Shown: piece after piece, positions 26,564 through 35,921 of the stretch | How positions within the stretch are numbered: the first letter of the stretch is position 1 | Layout: each line of letters opens with the position of its first letter | DNA from: Thermincola carboxydiphila | GTDB taxonomy: Bacteria; Bacillota; Thermincolia; Thermincolales; UBA2595 | Assembly (NCBI GenBank): GCA_016841325.1 | Contig: JAENZJ010000003.1 | Coordinates: forward strand, 62,001-126,000 | Length of the DNA stretch: 64,000 bases | Reading direction: 5' to 3' | Position numbers and translations under genes: made by a program | Notes under the pieces: model-generated | Told to the model about the DNA's origin: nothing | Database searches by the model: none | The model's input: the letters and a program-made list of their open reading frames with translations, nothing else

Positions 26564-26649
26564 TTGTCAGGCTCTGACTGTCAGGCTCTGATTGTCAGGC
26601 TCTGATTGTCAGGCTCTGTTTGTCAGGCTCTGTTTGTCAGGCTCGGTTT
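26552..26649. repeat. Seven tandem copies of a 14-bp repeat
   Basis: The unit GTCAGGCTCTGATT and close variants (last positions AATT, GACT, GATT, GTTT) run head to tail between two convergent genes. The first copy overlaps the stop of the plus-strand gene, and the last reaches the stop of the minus-strand GGDEF gene. Confidence 0.92.
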
Positions 26650-28880
26650 TAGCCAACTTTGATTTTTTCTTCCTGAAGAATGCCAAGGAACACCTCAACA
26701 ACCTCATGGTCAAACTGTGTCCCCGCACACCTCCTGAGTTCATCCAGGGCCTCATTAAGGTTCTTGCTTTTTGTGTACGGCCTGTTGCTGGTCATGGCAT
26801 CAAAGCTGTCAGCAACAGCCATTATCCGGGCATGCAGCGGAATCTGTTTTCCCTTCAGTCCAAGCGGATACCCTGTGCCGTCAAAACGTTCATGGTGGTA
26901 TTTAATCAGGGGAAGTGTAGGATGAAGGGACTCAACAGCCTTAATGATCCCAGCTCCCCATATGGGATGCTGCCTGACAGTCTCAAACTCCTCCTCAGTC
27001 AGTGGTCCCTTCTTCATCAGGATGCCTCTGCTTATTTCGATTTTTCCCACATCATGCAGGAATGCACCCATCCTTATTGTCTTCACTTCTTCAGGCGGCA
27101 GCCCCATTGCTTCTGCAATGGAAACAGCATATCTGCCAACCCGTTCCGAATGGCCAAATGTATATTTGTCTTTGGCATTTATAATCCGTACCAGCATTTT
27201 AATCGAATTGATAAGTTCAGCCTCTGACTTGTTCAGGTCATGTTTCAGGTCATCCAGGACAGAGAAGTACAGTTCCACCTTGTTCCTGGAACAGGACTTG
27301 GCCTTATACAGGGCCTCATCAGCCAGCCTGACGAGTTCTTCCTTGTTTTTTGCGTTTTCGGGAAACGAAGCCACACCTATCGATACGGTCACCTTGCCGT
27401 CAGGCTGCTGCTCGCGCCCGGGGAAAGGAAATGCTTCCACAGCAGCCCTGATCTTTTCCGCTATCAACATGCCGTTCCTGTTATCGGAGTCATATAATAT
27501 GACTGTAAATTCCTCACCACCATACCTGGCAACCATGTCATTGGGTCCCAGTTCCCGGATTAACAGCTGGGCCAGTTCCTCCAGAAGTTTATCACCTGCC
27601 TGGTGTCCGAAAAGGTCATTATAATATTTGAAATGATCAATATCAAGAATCATCAGAGTTACCGATTTCCCTTCCTGTTCGGCAATGGAAACGGCTTTTC
27701 CCAGGCAGTCCTGGAAATACCTGTGATTATACAGTTTCGTCAGACCGTCGGTTATAGCCATAACCTGCAGTTCGATATTGGCCTTTTCCAGCTTTTCCTG
27801 TTTCTCAAGGATGTCTTCCCTCATGTCTTTGATACGTTCCACCATTGCATTAAAGGAATCAGCCAACACCCCTATCTCATTGTTTGAAGAGACATTTACA
27901 TTAAAATGGTAATCACCGTCGGCAACTCGCTTGACACCTTCCATAAGTTTCTCCAGGGGCTTTGTGATAGCTTTGGATTCGCGGTAGACAATACAAGATA
28001 TTATTATACTTAGCAGTACGGTAATAATTGCAATCAGGTTTCTCAGGTATACCGCTGACCGGAAGGCAGCTTTTGCAGGATAGGAGACAACCACTCCCCA
28101 CCCCAGTTTCTCTACCGGAGCGTATCCTATAAGATAGGGTTCGCCACCGATTTCCATAGTACTGGAGCCCGCCTGCCCTGCAAACAGGGCCTCTGTAACG
28201 GCATTCGGTTCGGCTTTTTTCATGATGAGGTCCCTGTCTGTATTGTAAATAATCATCCCATTGGAACCGATTACCTGAATAACCATTTCAGGGTTATATG
28301 ATTTGCTGCTGATAATAGTTGAAAACTTAGTACTCTTTTTCAGATCCATACTGCCCCCGATGACACCGATTATGTTGCCGGCGTTATCTGTCACCGGAGT
28401 GGCAGTTACTACCACATTATTGCCGGTTGCGGCTATGTATGGTTCTGAAATAAACTGCCCGCCGGTCCTAAGTACCTCCCTGACCCAGCTGCGCTTCGAC
28501 AGGTCCATCCCGATAATTCCCGGATTATCAGGAAAAAAGGCCACCATTTTCCCTGTACTATCAGTCAGGGCTATCCCGTCAAAAATCCTGATAACCGAAA
28601 AAAGCCGCAGCAATTCCTGCTGAATCATATCGGGGTCCATTTCCCTTATAGCAGGGTCCATGGCGAGTAAAGAGCCCGCATCCAAAGCACGTGACATCCG
28701 GACATTTATCTCATTGGAAATATATCCGGCAATTTCCCTGTTCCTGTCGAGCACCTGTTCCCTGGATTGCTGGTAAAAAACCAGCAGGGCAGAGACTCCC
28801 AGGATAAATGATGCCCCAAGGGCCACACTTAGGGTCAGGGCAAGTATTTCCTTATTTAAACCCTTAAGCCAGGATTTCAA
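26649..28880 (-). CDS. Cache-HAMP-GGDEF-HD-GYP c-di-GMP turnover sensor
   Basis: I prefer TTG 28880 (GGGGTGA ribosome site five bases upstream) over a TTG at 28928. Order: membrane helix (about 15-38), extracellular double-Cache sensor (40-285), second helix, HAMP (ITKPLEKLMEGVKRVADGDY), GGDEF with intact active site RYGGEEF, then HD-GYP (FLHDVGKIEISR, HHERFDGTGYPLGLKGKQIP). The GGDEF domain makes and the HD-GYP domain breaks cyclic di-GMP. Both motifs look active, so net activity may depend on the ligand bound by Cache. It stands alone, convergent with a membrane protein gene. Confidence 0.92.
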   Translation of the reverse strand: MKSWLKGLNKEILALTLSVALGASFILGVSALLVFYQQSREQVLDRNREIAGYISNEINVRMSRALDAGSLLAMDPAIREMDPDMIQQELLRLFSVIRIFDGIALTDSTGKMVAFFPDNPGIIGMDLSKRSWVREVLRTGGQFISEPYIAATGNNVVVTATPVTDNAGNIIGVIGGSMDLKKSTKFSTIISSKSYNPEMVIQVIGSNGMIIYNTDRDLIMKKAEPNAVTEALFAGQAGSSTMEIGGEPYLIGYAPVEKLGWGVVVSYPAKAAFRSAVYLRNLIAIITVLLSIIISCIVYRESKAITKPLEKLMEGVKRVADGDYHFNVNVSSNNEIGVLADSFNAMVERIKDMREDILEKQEKLEKANIELQVMAITDGLTKLYNHRYFQDCLGKAVSIAEQEGKSVTLMILDIDHFKYYNDLFGHQAGDKLLEELAQLLIRELGPNDMVARYGGEEFTVILYDSDNRNGMLIAEKIRAAVEAFPFPGREQQPDGKVTVSIGVASFPENAKNKEELVRLADEALYKAKSCSRNKVELYFSVLDDLKHDLNKSEAELINSIKMLVRIINAKDKYTFGHSERVGRYAVSIAEAMGLPPEEVKTIRMGAFLHDVGKIEISRGILMKKGPLTEEEFETVRQHPIWGAGIIKAVESLHPTLPLIKYHHERFDGTGYPLGLKGKQIPLHARIMAVADSFDAMTSNRPYTKSKNLNEALDELRRCAGTQFDHEVVEVFLGILQEEKIKVG

Positions 28881-28983
28881 CTCTTTCACCCCGGATTCAA
28901 AATACAGTATGCTATATTTTTTCGACAAATTATTGAAATTTCCTTTAATTGCCTCTGCTTTTCACTATAAAAAGGCTGAAACA

Positions 28984-29015
28984 ATAAAAGGGACTGTCTG
29001 GACAGTCCCTTTTAC
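28984..29015 (-). terminator. Terminator of the amino-acid ABC operon
   Basis: A perfect 13-bp stem AAAAGGGACTGTC/GACAGTCCCTTTT with a two-base loop region, 20 bp after the ATPase stop codon. Confidence 0.85.
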
Positions 29016-29034
29016 TGCTCCGGTGAATGGTGTA

Positions 29035-29760
29035 TCAGATCAGTATTTTACTTAAAAAAGACTGGGTACGTTCATGCTGTGGATTGCCAAATACATCTTC
29101 CGGTTTTCCTTCTTCTATAATGATACCCTCATCCATAAATATAGCCCTGTCACCCACTTCCTTGGCAAAGCCCATTTCGTGGGATACTACCACCATGGTC
29201 ATCCCTTCCCTGGCCAGCCCTTTCATAACTGCCAGGACCTCTCCGACCATTTCCGGGTCAAGAGCTGAAGTGGGTTCATCAAACAACATCACTTTCGGCC
29301 TCATGGCCAGCGCCCTGGCAATGGCAACCCTCTGCTGCTGTCCACCGGACAGCTGAGCCGGATAGTTTGATGCCTTGTCTTTCAAGCCGACCTTTTCCAG
29401 CATTTCTGAAGCCACAGACTCAGCCTGGGCCACAGGCATTTTGCGGACCTTTTCCAGGGCCAGGGCTACGTTTTCCAGGGCAGTCATGTGTGGGAAAAGA
29501 TTAAAATGCTGGAACACCATCCCTACTTCTTCCCGTACCTTGTTAATGTTTGTCCTGGGGTCTGTCATGTTAAACCCGTCCACAATTATTTCACCATCTG
29601 TCGGTTTTTCGAGAACATTGATACACCTTAAGAAGGTGCTCTTGCCCGAACCACTGGGTCCGATAACGACAACAACTTCTTTAGGCTTTATATGGCAGTC
29701 AATTCCCCTGAGCACCTTGAGCTTACCAAAATGTTTATGGAGGTTACGCACGTATATCAC
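29035..29760 (-). CDS. Polar amino-acid ABC transporter ATPase
   Basis: The GTG start at 29760 has AGGAGG ten bases upstream, inside the end of the permease gene (17-bp overlap). Walker [11 protein letters not shown]-loop [10 protein letters not shown], signature [16 protein letters not shown], Walker [15 protein letters not shown] and the H-loop VSHEMGFA are all intact. About 241 residues, the normal size for GlnQ/HisP-type ATPases. It powers the importer with the permease and binding protein upstream. Substrate is a polar amino acid (glutamine, cystine and arginine types are alike); not decidable here. Confidence 0.94.
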   Translation of the reverse strand: MIYVRNLHKHFGKLKVLRGIDCHIKPKEVVVVIGPSGSGKSTFLRCINVLEKPTDGEIIVDGFNMTDPRTNINKVREEVGMVFQHFNLFPHMTALENVALALEKVRKMPVAQAESVASEMLEKVGLKDKASNYPAQLSGGQQQRVAIARALAMRPKVMLFDEPTSALDPEMVGEVLAVMKGLAREGMTMVVVSHEMGFAKEVGDRAIFMDEGIIIEEGKPEDVFGNPQHERTQSFLSKILI

Positions 29761-30430
29761 CTTTGCCAAACCTCCTTTCAAGATAAGCTACAAACCTGGA
29801 GAGAATCATAGTCATAATCAGGTAAAGAATAGCAACTGTTATCCACGGCTCAAACGGCCTGTAAGTACGGTTTGACATAAGGGTACCGGTCATAGCCAGT
29901 TCCTGGACGGAAATTACCGATACCAGTGAAGAGTCCTTAAGCATGGCAATAAACTCATTACCCAGAGCAGGAATAACCCTCTTAAACGCCTGGGGAATAA
30001 TTACATAGCGCATTGCCTGGGGATATGTCATCCCCAAAGACCTGGCTGCTTCCATCTGCCCCCTGTCAATGGACTGGATACCCGCCCTGAAGATTTCCGC
30101 AATGTAGGCAGCACTGTTCAGGGTCAGGGCTACCAAACCTGAAATAATACTGGGGAATGCACCCGGAATAATTGCGGGAAGAATGGCAAAGTGGAACATA
30201 AATATCTGCACCAAAAGCGGTGTCCCCCGGAAAAAGTCGACATAAACTACCCCGATTACGGAAAAAGGTTTCCAACTGGATAAACGGAGAAGACTTATAA
30301 AAAGTCCCAGGACCGTTCCCACACCTACGGAAAACACCGTCAGTTTAAGGGTTGTCAGCACCCCTACCTTGAGCAGCATCGGCATATAATCTACTATGAT
30401 GTCCCATCTGATTACTCCCAAACTTATCAT
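29744..30430 (-). CDS. Polar amino-acid ABC transporter permease
   Basis: The protein has 228 residues with about five membrane helices and the HisM/GlnP family EAA loop ([28 protein letters not shown]). It starts [20 protein letters not shown]. The gene lies between the binding-protein gene (separated by a hairpin) and the ATPase gene (overlapping). The single permease suggests a homodimeric membrane channel. Confidence 0.93.
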   Translation of the reverse strand: MISLGVIRWDIIVDYMPMLLKVGVLTTLKLTVFSVGVGTVLGLFISLLRLSSWKPFSVIGVVYVDFFRGTPLLVQIFMFHFAILPAIIPGAFPSIISGLVALTLNSAAYIAEIFRAGIQSIDRGQMEAARSLGMTYPQAMRYVIIPQAFKRVIPALGNEFIAMLKDSSLVSVISVQELAMTGTLMSNRTYRPFEPWITVAILYLIMTMILSRFVAYLERRFGKGDIRA

Positions 30431-30465
30431 ATCTTAATGCCTCACCTTTCATAATTCCATTCAGG

Positions 30466-30503
30466 AAAAAGGCGTGATGTCGGTTGAAGCACCACGCCTT
30501 TTT
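30466..30503 (-). terminator. Attenuating hairpin between binding protein and permease genes
   Basis: The 11-bp stem AAAAAGGCGTG/CACGCCTTTTT with a 16-base loop, followed by T residues, lies inside the operon. It probably terminates part of the transcripts so that more binding protein than transporter is made. Confidence 0.75.
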
Positions 30504-30541
30504 ATTTCATTAATTTTGCCCGGACAGGTCACAGCCTGCAC

Positions 30542-31357
30542 TTATTCAGGCTTTGCACCAAACCACTTTTCATAAATCTGGTCATATTTCCCGTTTTCCT
30601 GGATTTTCTGCAGTCCGCTGTTAATCTTATTGAGCAGTTCAGCATCACCTTTTCTTACTGCAATTCCGTAATTCTCTTTGGGGAATTTTTCATCAACAAC
30701 GTACTTCAGGTTCTGGTCAGGATTGTTTTTAACATACTCCATGACAACACCTGAATCTGCAACAGCAGCGTCAACTTTCCCGTTCTTCAGCTCCAGGAAT
30801 GCTTCCGGTGTGCCTTTGAATCTCTTGATCCCGTCATAATTTTCACCAAGGAATTCGGTGAGAGCAATGTCACCGGTTGTGCCCTGCTGAACGGAAACAG
30901 TTTTCCCCTCCAGGTCTGCCAGTGAATTTATGCCGGAGTCCTTGGGAACAGCAATATAGTTGGTTGACTCAAAATAAGGGTCTGAGAAATCAACTTCCTG
31001 TTTTCTTTCCTCGGTAATGGTCAGGGCTGAAACCAGAATATCATTTTTGCTTTGGACCAGTGATGCAATAATACCATCCCATGCAGTATTGATAAACTCA
31101 ACCTCAATGCCTTCTTCTTCTGCGATTGCGCTTACAACATCAATGTCAAAACCTTCAATTTCCCCACTGGGAGAAACTGATTCAAAGGGGGCATATGCAG
31201 CATCAGTCCCGACTTTGTATACTTTAGACTCATTTCCTCCATCAGTCGCAGCCCCTTCATCGCCACCTGTAGCAGCCTTATCACCACCGCAGCCAATAGC
31301 AAAAACAAGGCCCAAAATAAGGATACCGAGGGTAACTAACTTGAGAATTTTTTTCAT
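30542..31357 (-). CDS. Amino-acid ABC transporter substrate-binding lipoprotein
   Basis: The ATG at 31357 (MKKILKLVTLGILILG) lies six bases after AGGAGG. A lipobox (LVFAIGC) predicts lipid anchoring at Cys. The mature part is a type II periplasmic-binding fold of the SBP_bac_3 family (YKVGTDAAYAPFE, IEGFDIDVVSAIAEEEGIEV, FSDPYFES, TVSVQQGTTGDIALTEF, NYGIAVRKGDAELLNKINS). It captures a polar amino acid for the permease and ATPase downstream. Confidence 0.94.
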   Translation of the reverse strand: MKKILKLVTLGILILGLVFAIGCGGDKAATGGDEGAATDGGNESKVYKVGTDAAYAPFESVSPSGEIEGFDIDVVSAIAEEEGIEVEFINTAWDGIIASLVQSKNDILVSALTITEERKQEVDFSDPYFESTNYIAVPKDSGINSLADLEGKTVSVQQGTTGDIALTEFLGENYDGIKRFKGTPEAFLELKNGKVDAAVADSGVVMEYVKNNPDQNLKYVVDEKFPKENYGIAVRKGDAELLNKINSGLQKIQENGKYDQIYEKWFGAKPE

Positions 31358-31482
31358 CATCGTCCTCCTTTTTCCTCTTCCATTACACATGGAGCGAATT
31401 TTGTTTTTCAAACTCTATTTCGCTTAAATTAAAAAAATTCCTGCTAAAACCGCATTTTATTTACACAACATTTTTTAAGTCC

Positions 31483-31510
31483 TTGACACTGTCATGCCAA
31501 TGTGTAAGAA
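31483..31510 (+). promoter_or_regulatory. Promoter upstream of DMT transporter gene
   Basis: A perfect -35 TTGACA, 16-base spacer and TAAGAA (-10) lie about 68 bp before the start codon at 31578. CACAACATT occurs twice around it (about 31464 and 31535), a possible operator. Confidence 0.6.
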
Positions 31511-31577
31511 TTATTTTGTTGTAATTTAAAAGTCACAACATTACTTTGTGGAAGCGTATTCTTCAGGAGGTATATCA

Positions 31578-32486
31578 ATGGGAAGCAGAAAAGTACAAAT
31601 CATGGCAGACATGGCCCTCGTCTTCGTTACCCTGGTATGGGGGGCCACTTTTGTTTCAGTCAAAGAGGCAATTAGACACATTGAACCCTTCTACTTCCTG
31701 GCAATAAGGTTTGGCATAGCCGCACTCATCATGCTGCTAATTACCAACAGGCGCCTCACCGGACTGACGCTGCCTGCACTCCTGAAGGGCATTTTAATCG
31801 GGCTTGTCCTCTTTGCTGCCTATGCATTTCAGACTTTTGGCCTGAAATACACCACAGCATCAAATGCAGGCTTTATAACCGGTCTCTCCGTGGTACTGGT
31901 CCCGGTTTTTTATACTCTGGTGACTAAAAAAGCCCCGGGGCTGATATCACTTTTTGGAATAACATGTGCAACTGCCGGTCTGGGGCTGTTAACCATTAAC
32001 GAAAGCCTGCAGTTTAACTTTGGTGACATTCTGGTCCTGTTCTGTGCATTCTCATATGCCCTGCACATCCTGCTGCTGGGAAGATTCTCTCCTGATAATG
32101 ACTCCTTTATCCTGGCAACGGTACAGATAGCCACTGTTGCCCTGGCCAGCTTTGCTGCCGCCGTATTCAAAGAAACTGCGCCAACTATGGCCAGTTTTAA
32201 CACCCAGGTATGGAATGCCATCCTGATTACAGCGGTTTTTGCCACAGCAATGGCTTTTTTTCTGCAGACCTGGACTCAGAAATATACTTCCCCTACCCAC
32301 ACAGCTATTATCTTTACAATGGAGCCGGTATTTGCAGCTTTATTTGCTTACCTTATCGGCGGGGAATCATTTACCCCGAGGCAGGGACTGGGAGCAGTGT
32401 TTATCCTTACAGGGATGCTGGCATCCGAATTGGGCAGCCAACGGGCGGTTAAACCGGAAACTGTTGAAGATACCATGAAAATATGA
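31578..32486 (+). CDS. EamA-type DMT superfamily transporter
   Basis: The ATG at 31578 has AGGAGG seven bases upstream. Ten membrane helices in two EamA halves are visible; the N-terminal half has LVFVTLVWGATFVSVKEAI and the C-terminal half MEPVFAALFAYLIGGESFTP, the family's signature. Such proteins export amino acids or other small metabolites; substrate unknown. It is convergent with a second EamA gene (32538-33467) of the same size but low identity, so not a recent duplicate. Confidence 0.9.
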   Translation: MGSRKVQIMADMALVFVTLVWGATFVSVKEAIRHIEPFYFLAIRFGIAALIMLLITNRRLTGLTLPALLKGILIGLVLFAAYAFQTFGLKYTTASNAGFITGLSVVLVPVFYTLVTKKAPGLISLFGITCATAGLGLLTINESLQFNFGDILVLFCAFSYALHILLLGRFSPDNDSFILATVQIATVALASFAAAVFKETAPTMASFNTQVWNAILITAVFATAMAFFLQTWTQKYTSPTHTAIIFTMEPVFAALFAYLIGGESFTPRQGLGAVFILTGMLASELGSQRAVKPETVEDTMKI

Positions 32487-32537
32487 CCCAATTATCCAGA
32501 TACACGTTACTGTGTCCTTACTGTGTCCCGGCACGGG

Positions 32538-33467
32538 TCAGGCGGCGTTTTTGCTGCTGCCTTCAAAGATAACCCTGAACCCCCTTTTGAACCATGTGCC
32601 AATATCGGCCAGATAAACGGCCAATACAACAAGGCCTCCACCCGCAAGCTGGGTGGGGGTTATTTTTTCACCGAGAATAAAATAACTGGCAATAACCGTT
32701 ACCACCGGAATCAGGTTAATAAAAAGAGATGATATACTTACTCCGATTTCTCCCATGGCATATACATAGAAGTAATAGCCGACAGCCGAGCAGAAAATTC
32801 CCAGGAACAGGACATTGCCGGCAATAACCCAGTTAAACGAAGCCCATTCGTTTGATTCAAAAAATACAAAGGGGATGATGGCAAGTGTTCCAAACATTGT
32901 CTGATATGTAGTTATGGCAAGTTTGGAATAGCGTTCCCCCAGGGGCCTGGTCAGCAGGCTGTAAGCAACCCAGGCAACCGCAGCTCCCAGCATCGAAAGG
33001 TTGCCCAGAAAGTATTCAGATGAAAAACTTAACTGTCCCCTGTCCCTGAATATCAGGTAAATTCCCAAAAAGGACAGTACAACTCCCAGGGCTTTTGACC
33101 AGGTAATCCGGTTGCCGCAGAAAATAAAATCCGACAGCACTGTCAGCACCGGTATAGTTGCGATTATTATGGAAGCGGTGGAAGCGGTGGAAAGCCTGAC
33201 ACCGTTATTTTCAAAGAAAAAATACAGGGTAATCCCCACTATGCCTGACAAGGCCATCAGGGGTATGTCCACCCGGTTAAGGTGTGCCGCAGGTTCCCTG
33301 ATTTTCAGAATAGCCAGCAGCATCAGCGATGCTATTACAAATCTGCTCAGAGCCAGGGTCATGGGACCGAGGACAGCCACAGACACCTTGATGCTAAGGA
33401 AAGACAGCCCCCATACAAACATTACAAAGGTAATTGCCGCAAACGGTACCACTCTGTTTTGTTTCAT
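32538..33467 (-). CDS. EamA-type DMT superfamily transporter
   Basis: The protein has 309 residues and an ATG with GGAG upstream. Ten helices in two EamA repeats: FVMFVWGLSFLSIKVSVAVLG at the N-terminus and SLFINLIPVVTVIASYFILG followed by EKITPTQLAGG near the C-terminus. Metabolite exporter of unknown substrate. Confidence 0.9.
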   Translation of the reverse strand: MKQNRVVPFAAITFVMFVWGLSFLSIKVSVAVLGPMTLALSRFVIASLMLLAILKIREPAAHLNRVDIPLMALSGIVGITLYFFFENNGVRLSTASTASIIIATIPVLTVLSDFIFCGNRITWSKALGVVLSFLGIYLIFRDRGQLSFSSEYFLGNLSMLGAAVAWVAYSLLTRPLGERYSKLAITTYQTMFGTLAIIPFVFFESNEWASFNWVIAGNVLFLGIFCSAVGYYFYVYAMGEIGVSISSLFINLIPVVTVIASYFILGEKITPTQLAGGGLVVLAVYLADIGTWFKRGFRVIFEGSSKNAA

Positions 33468-33598
33468 CCCGTTACTCCTTCTGCCGGATTAATCCTGCAT
33501 TATTAGCTGACTTCAATAATAATTCATCTAATTAAACCCTATAATATATTACTACAAAAGACCATCATAAACAATATATCTGGTGGAGGTGAACCGGC

Positions 33599-33847
33599 TT
33601 GATAATGGATATGGCAATGAATGTTATGGAAAAACTGGTTTTAGAAATCAGGGAAGCAGAACCCCAAAAGAGAGAACATTTTATCAAAAGCGCTGTAACC
33701 CTCTTGGAAATATCAACAGAAGCTCTTAAGGTCAGCCCTGAATTCAGGCAGGCTTTTGCCATGGTGCATTCTGAATTCCTTAAATATCCGGAGTGTCAGG
33801 ATACCCTGGAAAGAGGTGCCATGGCCTACCGTGAGTACCTGAACTAA
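33599..33847 (+). CDS. Small helical protein of unknown function
   Basis: An 82-residue protein with a TTG start at 33599, nine bases after GGAGG; an ATG at 33605 is the alternative. It is charged, has no Cys, membrane helix or signal peptide, and is predicted nearly all helical (MEKLVLEIREAEPQKREHF, SAVTLLEISTEALKVSPEF). I recognise no family. A hairpin follows the stop. Confidence 0.65.
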   Translation: MIMDMAMNVMEKLVLEIREAEPQKREHFIKSAVTLLEISTEALKVSPEFRQAFAMVHSEFLKYPECQDTLERGAMAYREYLN

Positions 33848-33852
33848 AATGG

Positions 33853-33890
33853 AAACCGGGGATTGTACCTTAAGAGGAGTCCCCGGTTTC
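33853..33890 (+). terminator. Hairpin after the small helical protein gene
   Basis: The stem AAACCGGGGA/TCCCCGGTTT has a 17-base loop and no long T-run; a weak terminator for the plus strand. Confidence 0.5.
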
Positions 33891-33960
33891 ATAATACACC
33901 GTATTTCTAATGTTTATCCTGCATTATAATCATTTAGTTAGTGAAGAATGCAGAGGTTAT

Positions 33961-35091
33961 TTAATTTCCGGCTGCCTTTTGCACCATTGCCTGGTGTTGG
34001 GAGTCAACACTGTTGGTATTGTGGGTTCTGCTGTTGAGAAAGTGCAGGTCAAAGTGTCCCGGAAAATCATTGTCAGATATGGTTTGAATATCATGTGGCA
34101 TCCCTGACATTGACCCGGCAATCACTTTTCCGTCTGCATAAACCAGCACTGCCCGGCGGTTCCAACTCCATGAACCCCCGAATAGTTCCTTCATAATGCG
34201 GGTATCTGCCGCAGTCAGGGGCTCCATATCGGCATGGTTAGAACCGCCCAGGCGGCGCGCCTTAAAGCTTTTTCCCGTAATCAGGTCTTTTAATTCTGCA
34301 GTATTCCGGGTATCGAGTATCCATGATGCAAATTCCCAGTCGTAAAGCATGCCATAACCTGCTTTCTGCGGCGCTTCCGGATAGGATAAATTAACCGCAT
34401 TCCGGCTGTTTTGGGGAATGAACAGGGGCTGGTTTACCTGGAGGAGGTCTGTGTGCAGGTGGTTTGTCGTCACAATGGCTGCCTGAGAGGTATTGAACCG
34501 TTGTGCTAGCAGCCAGAGGGTTTCACCTGACCTGACATGGTATAAAACCACCCCTTCAGGTATCGGACTCCACTGCCCGCCCAGAGATACGGGCGCTGTG
34601 CTCTCATCGCTGACGCCACCGGTGCTGCCCCCGTTATCCATACCCGGCTGCGAGGTGCCGGTTGCACTTTGCTGCCGGGGCATGGTCAGGACCTGGCCCG
34701 GATAAATCATCGTGGATGTAAGGCTATTAGCACTAATTATAGCAGCGGCATTGATGCCAAACCTGAGTCCAATAAAATAAAGGCTGTCACCCTGTTGTAC
34801 AGTATACCGCAGGGATTCCGGGAAGGCACCTGAAAGGCTGTCATCTCCGGTAACTTTCAACAACTGACCTGGATATATCCGGGTTGAATCAAGACCGTTG
34901 AGCTCCATCAGGGCTTCGGGGTTTGTCCGGTACTTTAACCCGATAAGCCACAGTGAATCTCCCGCCTGAACCCGGTAATATCCGTTCTCCGGGGCTGTGG
35001 CAGCCAGTACCGGGTACACTTCCGTGGACAGGGATAAGGTAACAGTGGTAACAAGAAGGATTACATAAGTAAAAATCTTGTTTGCGGTCAT
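33961..35091 (-). CDS. Exported protein with three LysM domains and a conserved C-terminal domain
   Basis: The ATG at 35091 (MTANKIFTYVILLVTTVTL) has AAGGAGGG upstream and begins a signal peptide. Three LysM domains follow (YYRVQAGDSLWLIGLKY, YTVQQGDSLYFIGLRFGI, YHVRSGETLWLLAQRFNT), which bind peptidoglycan or spore cortex glycans. The last 130 residues form a domain shared with the protein at 40928-42118: GGSNHADMEPLTAADTRIMK, GGSWSWNRRAVLV, SGMPHDI, FPGHFDLHF, SRTHNT. Conserved His/Asp residues suggest a metal-dependent hydrolase, but I cannot name the family with certainty. Confidence 0.88.
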   Translation of the reverse strand: MTANKIFTYVILLVTTVTLSLSTEVYPVLAATAPENGYYRVQAGDSLWLIGLKYRTNPEALMELNGLDSTRIYPGQLLKVTGDDSLSGAFPESLRYTVQQGDSLYFIGLRFGINAAAIISANSLTSTMIYPGQVLTMPRQQSATGTSQPGMDNGGSTGGVSDESTAPVSLGGQWSPIPEGVVLYHVRSGETLWLLAQRFNTSQAAIVTTNHLHTDLLQVNQPLFIPQNSRNAVNLSYPEAPQKAGYGMLYDWEFASWILDTRNTAELKDLITGKSFKARRLGGSNHADMEPLTAADTRIMKELFGGSWSWNRRAVLVYADGKVIAGSMSGMPHDIQTISDNDFPGHFDLHFLNSRTHNTNSVDSQHQAMVQKAAGN

Positions 35092-35227
35092 GAATTCCCT
35101 CCTTATTAACATTGCCTGGCCTTTAACTTGATTTATTTGGGTTTTGTGCCAACACCTCCTCTTAAATGGCGGGGATTGGTAATTATTTCGACATTTTTCG
35201 ACCTTTCCCCTCCTGGTAATTTGAACC

Positions 35228-35259
35228 AAAAAAAACAGTGAGGAACTGATCCTCACTGT
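35228..35259 (-). terminator. Terminator after the aldolase operon
   Basis: The stem ACAGTGAGGA/TCCTCACTGT with a five-base loop is followed by eight T residues on the minus strand. Confidence 0.9.
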
Positions 35260-35275
35260 CGCAGATATCACATTT

Positions 35276-35917
35276 CTAAAACTGCCCGTATCCTGTTTTC
35301 AGGAAGTCCTGCATCACCCTGACATCCTCTTCAGGTATAATCCTGGGTGTACCGATACTTTTGCTTAAAATCAGTATCTGAGCGGTCTTTTCCAGGACAT
35401 CTGATATTTTAAAAGCTGTTTCCATATCAGGCCCGGCACAAACAGCACCATGAGCAGCCAGAAGTACCGCCCTTTCCCTGCCCAGAGCCCGGACAGCATT
35501 CTCTGCCAGTTCCATTGTACCGGGCAGGGCATACTCAGCACACTTCACGGTGTAGCCCACAACCTGGGCAAATTCCTCGGTTATGGCCGGAATACTCTGC
35601 CGGGTAACGGCAAATACCGTTGAATAAACAGGATGGGTATGTATAATGGCATTAACATCGGGACGATGCCGGTAAATCAATAAATGCAGGTCTTTTTCAA
35701 TGGAAGGCCTGCGTTTGCCTTCCACCAGCATACCGTCCCGGTCAAATACCACCATATCTTCAGTGGTACAGGTCTCATAATTCATTCCACTGGGAGTTAC
35801 CACAACGTGTCCACTTTCCGGATCCCTTACGCTAAGGTTCCCCCATGTGGCCACAGTGAGGCTCCTCCTGAGCATTTCCTTACCGGCATCCACGATTATC
35901 TGCCTAAACTTCTCCAC
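35276..35917 (-). CDS. Class II aldolase/adducin family protein
   Basis: The GTG at 35917 lies seven bases after GGAGGT; a TTG 18 bases upstream would put the ribosome site inside the gene. About 213 residues. Family marks are GNLSVRD, TPSGMNY, the catalytic Glu in SIEKDLHL, the zinc-binding HTHPVYS and the third His in AAHGAVC. Members are fuculose-phosphate aldolase, ribulose-phosphate epimerase and methylthioribulose-phosphate dehydratase; the L-fuculose-phosphate type looks closest, but the substrate is not certain. It starts five bases before the end region of the GDYXXLXY gene, so probably the same transcript. Confidence 0.9.
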   Translation of the reverse strand: MEKFRQIIVDAGKEMLRRSLTVATWGNLSVRDPESGHVVVTPSGMNYETCTTEDMVVFDRDGMLVEGKRRPSIEKDLHLLIYRHRPDVNAIIHTHPVYSTVFAVTRQSIPAITEEFAQVVGYTVKCAEYALPGTMELAENAVRALGRERAVLLAAHGAVCAGPDMETAFKISDVLEKTAQILILSKSIGTPRIIPEEDVRVMQDFLKTGYGQF

Positions 35918-35921
35918 AGTT

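Noticed and set aside
26552-26649. 14-bp array as CRISPR or as binding sites
   Set aside because: Units are too short, without spacers; head-to-tail minisatellite is the simpler reading.
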